From positions 434,001-498,000 of the forward strand of contig CAWCMA010000003.1 in assembly GCA_963796565.1 (NCBI GenBank): a stretch of DNA of 64,000 bases, read 5' to 3'. Position 1 is the stretch's first letter. Each line of letters opens with the position of its first letter. Of the stretch, positions 61,701 through 64,000 are shown in pieces. Both the position numbers and the translations under genes were made by a program. The notes under the pieces were generated by a model, which did no database searches, was not told where the DNA came from, and saw only the letters and a list, made by a program, of their open reading frames with translations. The DNA is from JAKAVN01 sp963796565 (GTDB lineage Bacteria > Desulfobacterota > Binatia > Binatales > Binataceae).

Positions 61701-63625
61701 CGGCCGAATTCGTCGCCGGTCCCGCCCAAATAAGTCGCGCAGACGAGGCCCGCGCCACCGGGTTTCACAACCGCAAGAAATGCGTCAGTTCCCGCGGGCG
61801 CGCCGCCTGAATCATAATTCGCTCCCCCCTTGAAAGAGGTCTGGAATGCGCCTGCTGTCACCGGGAACTTGGAAGACCCGGTGAATCCGGTCACGTACGC
61901 CCTACCGGCGCTGTCCAGCGCTATTGCGGTTGCCCAATCGTAGGTTTCGCCGCCCAGGAACGTCGAATAGATCGGCGCTGAGCCGTCAGGGTTCAGTTTT
62001 GTGACGAAGGAGCCGAACCTGCGTGAAGAGGGCCGCTCGGGCATCTTGGTCAGGAAGGCGCCGGGCGTAGTAGGGAAATCGGACGAGCCGGTTGGCCCGG
62101 TGGCAAACACGTCTCCGTAGGCATCCAGCGCAATCCCCGAAACTATCGTATCTCCCTGCTCGCCGCCGCAGGTAGTGCCAACGAGACCGCCGAGGAAGGT
62201 CGAATAGACAAGGCTGGAGCCGTCGGGACTGAGCTTGGTGACGACGCCTTCCGCACAGTCGTTGAAGCTGGTCTGAAATGCACCCTTGGTGGTCGGGTAG
62301 TCCGAGGACAGGGTCTGACCTCCGATGTAAGCGTTGCCGCTCGCGTCCACGGCGATCGCGTAGCCGTAGTCGTTTTGGTTGCCTCCTATGAATGTCGAGT
62401 AGAGCAGGACTCCGCTGGGACTGAGTTTGGTCACGAAAATATCGTAGGTGTAGGTCCCCAGGGCGCTGCGTACCTGCTGATAGGCATTTGCGGTGACGGG
62501 AAAGTTCTGCGAAGCGGTAGTACCGGTGACATACGCGTTACCTGCGGAGTCAACCGCCAGGTCGAATCCGGCATCGTCATGGATGCCGCCCAGGTAAGTC
62601 GAGTAGAGCAGCACCGGGTCGATCACCAGCGGACGGCTTTTGTCATACTTGCCCACGGAGAAGGCGTAACTGTTGCCTGCCACCGTCACCCGCACGGGAA
62701 CTTCCGCGCGTTTGCCATTGACCGTCTGGTAGGCGATCGGCTTGCGCTCGCTTAGTTGTCCGAAGGCGGTGTCGATCGCGAGGGATCCGTCATCGGCAAC
62801 CTTCATCCCCTTGATGCCGCCCAGGTCCATCCGGATGGAGCCCGGGTCGCCGCCGGGTTTGACCACAAACACGTGCTCGAGGTCGCGGCCCTGCCCATAG
62901 AGCCTGAGGTCCACTCCGGGCCATGCGTCCTGATACGTAACCAGCGCGTACCCTTTCACGTTCTTGTGCCACTGCGAGCGGTCGGCACCCAGCAGGAAGT
63001 TGTACTTGCCCGGCTGCTCGAGCTGCGGCTCGATTTTGAGCGCCGGATTCGCTCCGGCGATCTTTTCCGAGAAGCTGAGGTGATCCATCGGCGGCGGAAG
63101 CCGCATCCCGGACGGACTTGATACACTTGCCGGACCTATTTTGGCCGAAGCGGCGGTCTCTCGATGCGTGCGAGCCAGGCCGAACACGATACTGTCATCG
63201 GTCAGCACGATAAGGTCGTCGCCGCGCTGCGCAGTGAACTTGTCCTGCCGATCGAACTGCCCGCGATTTTCTACGAAAGTCAGCGGCCCGCGCTCGAGCA
63301 TGTGCGGCTTCAATGCAGGACGTTTCGGCGCCCCCTCGTGCTGCGCGCTCGTGCCTGTCGGGCTCGTCGCCGAAACGACTGCGACCCGTTTGACCGCGCG
63401 TGCGCCGCCGGCCTTGGCGCCAGTATCGTCGAGCAAGCCCGTCCGTTCACTTGGGAGCAGCGCTGGAGAGACCGCAGTGCTGGCGGCTCCGACGCTGGAG
63501 CACTGATCGGCGAGGGCAGGGATTGCGGGAAGCAGAGCTATCGCCAGAGCGGCAATCGAGGCTATAACGCGGGTAAAGCGAACCGACCAAACAATCAGAG
63601 TTAGCGGCGTGCCACGGCCTCGCAT
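58739..63625 (-). CDS. Giant secreted SBBP-repeat beta-propeller protein
   Basis: A 1628-residue exported protein. The signal peptide is VIASIAALAIALLPAIPALA. Residues 110-340 match the N-terminal domain that opens SBBP-repeat proteins (FVENRGQFDRQDKFTAQRGD, YQDAWPGVDLRLYGQGRDLE). From about 345 to 830 there are nine or so SBBP repeats (LLYSTYLGGIHDDAGFDLAV, DSAGNAYVTGTTAS type). An IPT/TIG domain follows (IYPTSGGNAGSVTVTITGSN), then a CARDB-like section, a segment beginning GAIDPNDKTGPQGALEGHWV of the kind found in DUF7619 proteins, and three C-terminal HYDIN/ASPM-type beta domains (PRPLDFGNRPIFGSSGPMPV). No sortase, Por or membrane anchor is clear. It is probably a surface or adhesive protein. 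Confidence 0.82.
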   Translation of the reverse strand: MRGRGTPLTLIVWSVRFTRVIASIAALAIALLPAIPALADQCSSVGAASTAVSPALLPSERTGLLDDTGAKAGGARAVKRVAVVSATSPTGTSAQHEGAPKRPALKPHMLERGPLTFVENRGQFDRQDKFTAQRGDDLIVLTDDSIVFGLARTHRETAASAKIGPASVSSPSGMRLPPPMDHLSFSEKIAGANPALKIEPQLEQPGKYNFLLGADRSQWHKNVKGYALVTYQDAWPGVDLRLYGQGRDLEHVFVVKPGGDPGSIRMDLGGIKGMKVADDGSLAIDTAFGQLSERKPIAYQTVNGKRAEVPVRVTVAGNSYAFSVGKYDKSRPLVIDPVLLYSTYLGGIHDDAGFDLAVDSAGNAYVTGTTASQNFPVTANAYQQVRSALGTYTYDIFVTKLSPSGVLLYSTFIGGNQNDYGYAIAVDASGNAYIGGQTLSSDYPTTKGAFQTSFNDCAEGVVTKLSPDGSSLVYSTFLGGLVGTTCGGEQGDTIVSGIALDAYGDVFATGPTGSSDFPTTPGAFLTKMPERPSSRRFGSFVTKLNPDGSAPIYSTFLGGETYDWATAIALDSAGRAYVTGFTGSSKFPVTAGAFQTSFKGGANYDSGGAPAGTDAFLAVVKPGGAGLVCATYLGGTGDEFGRRVVLGDEVYLAGTSASAAFPTTPGAFLTSNPNPGGYSDTLVKITRNCTTENYGTYVTAENNDNAFFGHPNDYGFIGLAVDSQGDAFIGSDTPSQTLAVTGDAAQSHYGGGAADGYLAEFDSTGSSLVYATYFGGTGDDGINALALDPQGNVYMTGATASATGFPLTPDAFQSTFGGTTGQAVDGHDAFVAALGTGTIGSIYPTSGGNAGSVTVTITGSNFEPGAIPSLVKGSTRIDGSLVSISPDGTRIGTVFDLTGAAVGTYSLAVQNPDNTVIGGATAFTVTEGGGPNVWVNIAGRSAIRVNTPTTFYVTVGNSGQADAYGVPLFIEVPSSVTFVPQFKLTNPPQVPNTPPIDYSQVPVSFTANDQTVAALFVPVIPAGSSHAIAFQITAPTLATNVEIQAYTTDALVSGALPQTQAPAKLCAGAVCDSGAISPDAIDAAASSSGGGICTADPNTEAACVEQLVQLILQLAGVKAKVSCVQQALSLILQTVYTGEGLYNIYSDPGVVTTGLELMNYQTIGLQIYNTVVTCAAGALPPFLQVLAQVQQIVVSLENISFACGQVFQPCPPPPPPGQPSVVGAIDPNDKTGPQGALEGHWVLGSQPLSYTVSFENEPSTGASAQQVVITDQLDPTKFILKTVQLGPMGFGNTVVTPPAGSSNYSTTVDMGAVEDIANLKVNIQGSLDTSTGLLKWTFTSIDASTGLPVPQDDPAGFLPPNQPGVAPAGAGSVQFSVKPKHALANGTKVTNQASVVFDTNQPIETPIWHNEIAQPVAGALSISPRPLDFGNRPIFGSSGPMPVKAITLGNPSGVPILVGNLSTTSNFQIVNPQACQTLMKPGQSCTVRIKFVPDALGAYRGKLIVTDNSSSSPQTVALKGAGVPGTLSFTPAPLTLGKVKVNTTSAAKHLKMTNITGAVASVMSVVSSDAEFVVSNDQCTGETLTHNQSCTVDIAFNPTAKGQLTGKLTVTTDSSKVQGVKLMGRGIP

Positions 63626-63883
63626 CTATTATGGTCTCCCTAGATTAGCTTTCATGATTCTATGCCCGCTTTTGAGCATTTATAGCGAATTTCTCTATCA
63701 GAGGCGAGAAGATATCGTGTCGCGTCACGATGGAAATCGCCATTTTGCTGCAGATAAGGAGCCTATTCGATACCTGAGTGGCATCCACACCGCCCGAATT
63801 GCCATAACTGACGTAAACTCCTGAACGCGTATTCATCAGACCGCCTGGTGGCGGCCAGACAGTATTCAGTGATGGGAGCGCGC
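63626..63883. other. Divergent intergenic region
   Basis: About 260 bp between the SBBP protein gene and the MFS gene. No small gene is supported. It should contain both promoters, but I see no clear pair. Confidence 0.4.
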
Positions 63884-64000
63884 ATGAATCGAATCCCGTG
63901 GCCTCGACTGGCTCTGCTGTGGCTCGCCGGCGTCGACTTGCGCATCACGCTGCTTGCCATCCCACCTCTGCTCCCGCTCATCCATCGCGACCTGTCTCTG
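63884..64000 (+). CDS. MFS transporter, start only (cut by window end)
   Basis: 39 codons are visible: MNRIPWPRLALLWLAGVDLR then ITLLAIPPLLPLIHRDLSL, the first membrane segment and the following loop of CynX/NimT-like MFS permeases (xxGIDLRxTLLAVPPVLP). GGAG lies 5 bp before the ATG; an ATG four codons upstream is an alternative. The substrate cannot be told. Confidence 0.6.
   Translation, partial: MNRIPWPRLALLWLAGVDLRITLLAIPPLLPLIHRDLSL

Overview
The window is about 64 kb of GC-rich chromosome from a bacterium I cannot name. The aerobic acyl-CoA and short-chain dehydrogenase genes, AmpG, BioB, a multi-PAS hybrid kinase and very large secreted beta-propeller proteins with Pro/Thr linkers suggest an uncultured, soil-type, Gram-negative lineage. 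Binatota or Desulfobacterota-like is only a guess.

Left flank (1-22.9 kb), ordinary chromosome: the 3' part of a hydantoinase B gene and a class III aminotransferase (+); a 7-PAS hybrid histidine kinase translationally abutted to a MetA-type outer-membrane protein (-); biotin synthase; a short-chain dehydrogenase (-); an acyl-CoA dehydrogenase, SnoaL-like protein and AmpG permease (+); two large exported proteins, one resembling animal CEMIP hyaluronan-degrading proteins and one an NHL-type lipoprotein; and a molybdopterin oxidoreductase (-).

Middle (23.03-58.62 kb), an integrated element inserted in the 3' end of tRNA-Arg(CCG). It is bounded by a 29-bp direct repeat of the tRNA 3' end (23030-23058 and 58595-58623). 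The right end holds the working module in one orientation: a VirB2/TrbC-like pilin, a hairpin-rich leader that is a candidate oriT, TrwA-, TrwB- and TrwC-like genes in R388 order, a DUF6883-DUF4926 pair on the other strand, XRE and ImmA/IrrE regulators, an excisionase and a tyrosine integrase whose last codons lie inside the att core. No other mating-pore genes are visible, so it looks like a mobilizable element or a decayed ICE. The pilin gene and the excisionase gene share an 18-bp identical promoter segment, which suggests common control. The left and central parts are a graveyard of IS110, IS3, IS30, IS21 and IS66 sequences. Among them lie cargo genes: two paralogous GT39-like membrane glycosyltransferases, a GH30 glycosidase, a secreted trypsin-like protease, a methyltransferase, a ParB-like gene cluster, and relics of a TIG-domain secreted protein, a SIR2-like protein and HipA. 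One IS30 is inserted cleanly in an IS3 with a 3-bp target duplication. Three copies of a roughly 120-bp two-hairpin repeat of unknown nature are scattered among the IS debris.

Right flank (58.6-64 kb): the intact tRNA-Arg, a 1628-residue SBBP-repeat secreted protein (-) and the start of an MFS transporter gene (+) cut by the window end.

Most confident: family assignments of the intact genes, the tRNA and att repeats, the IS30 nesting, and the Trw-like gene order. Least certain: the roles of the structured repeats, the oriT, the short ORFs, and whether single-base frameshifts are biological or sequencing errors.
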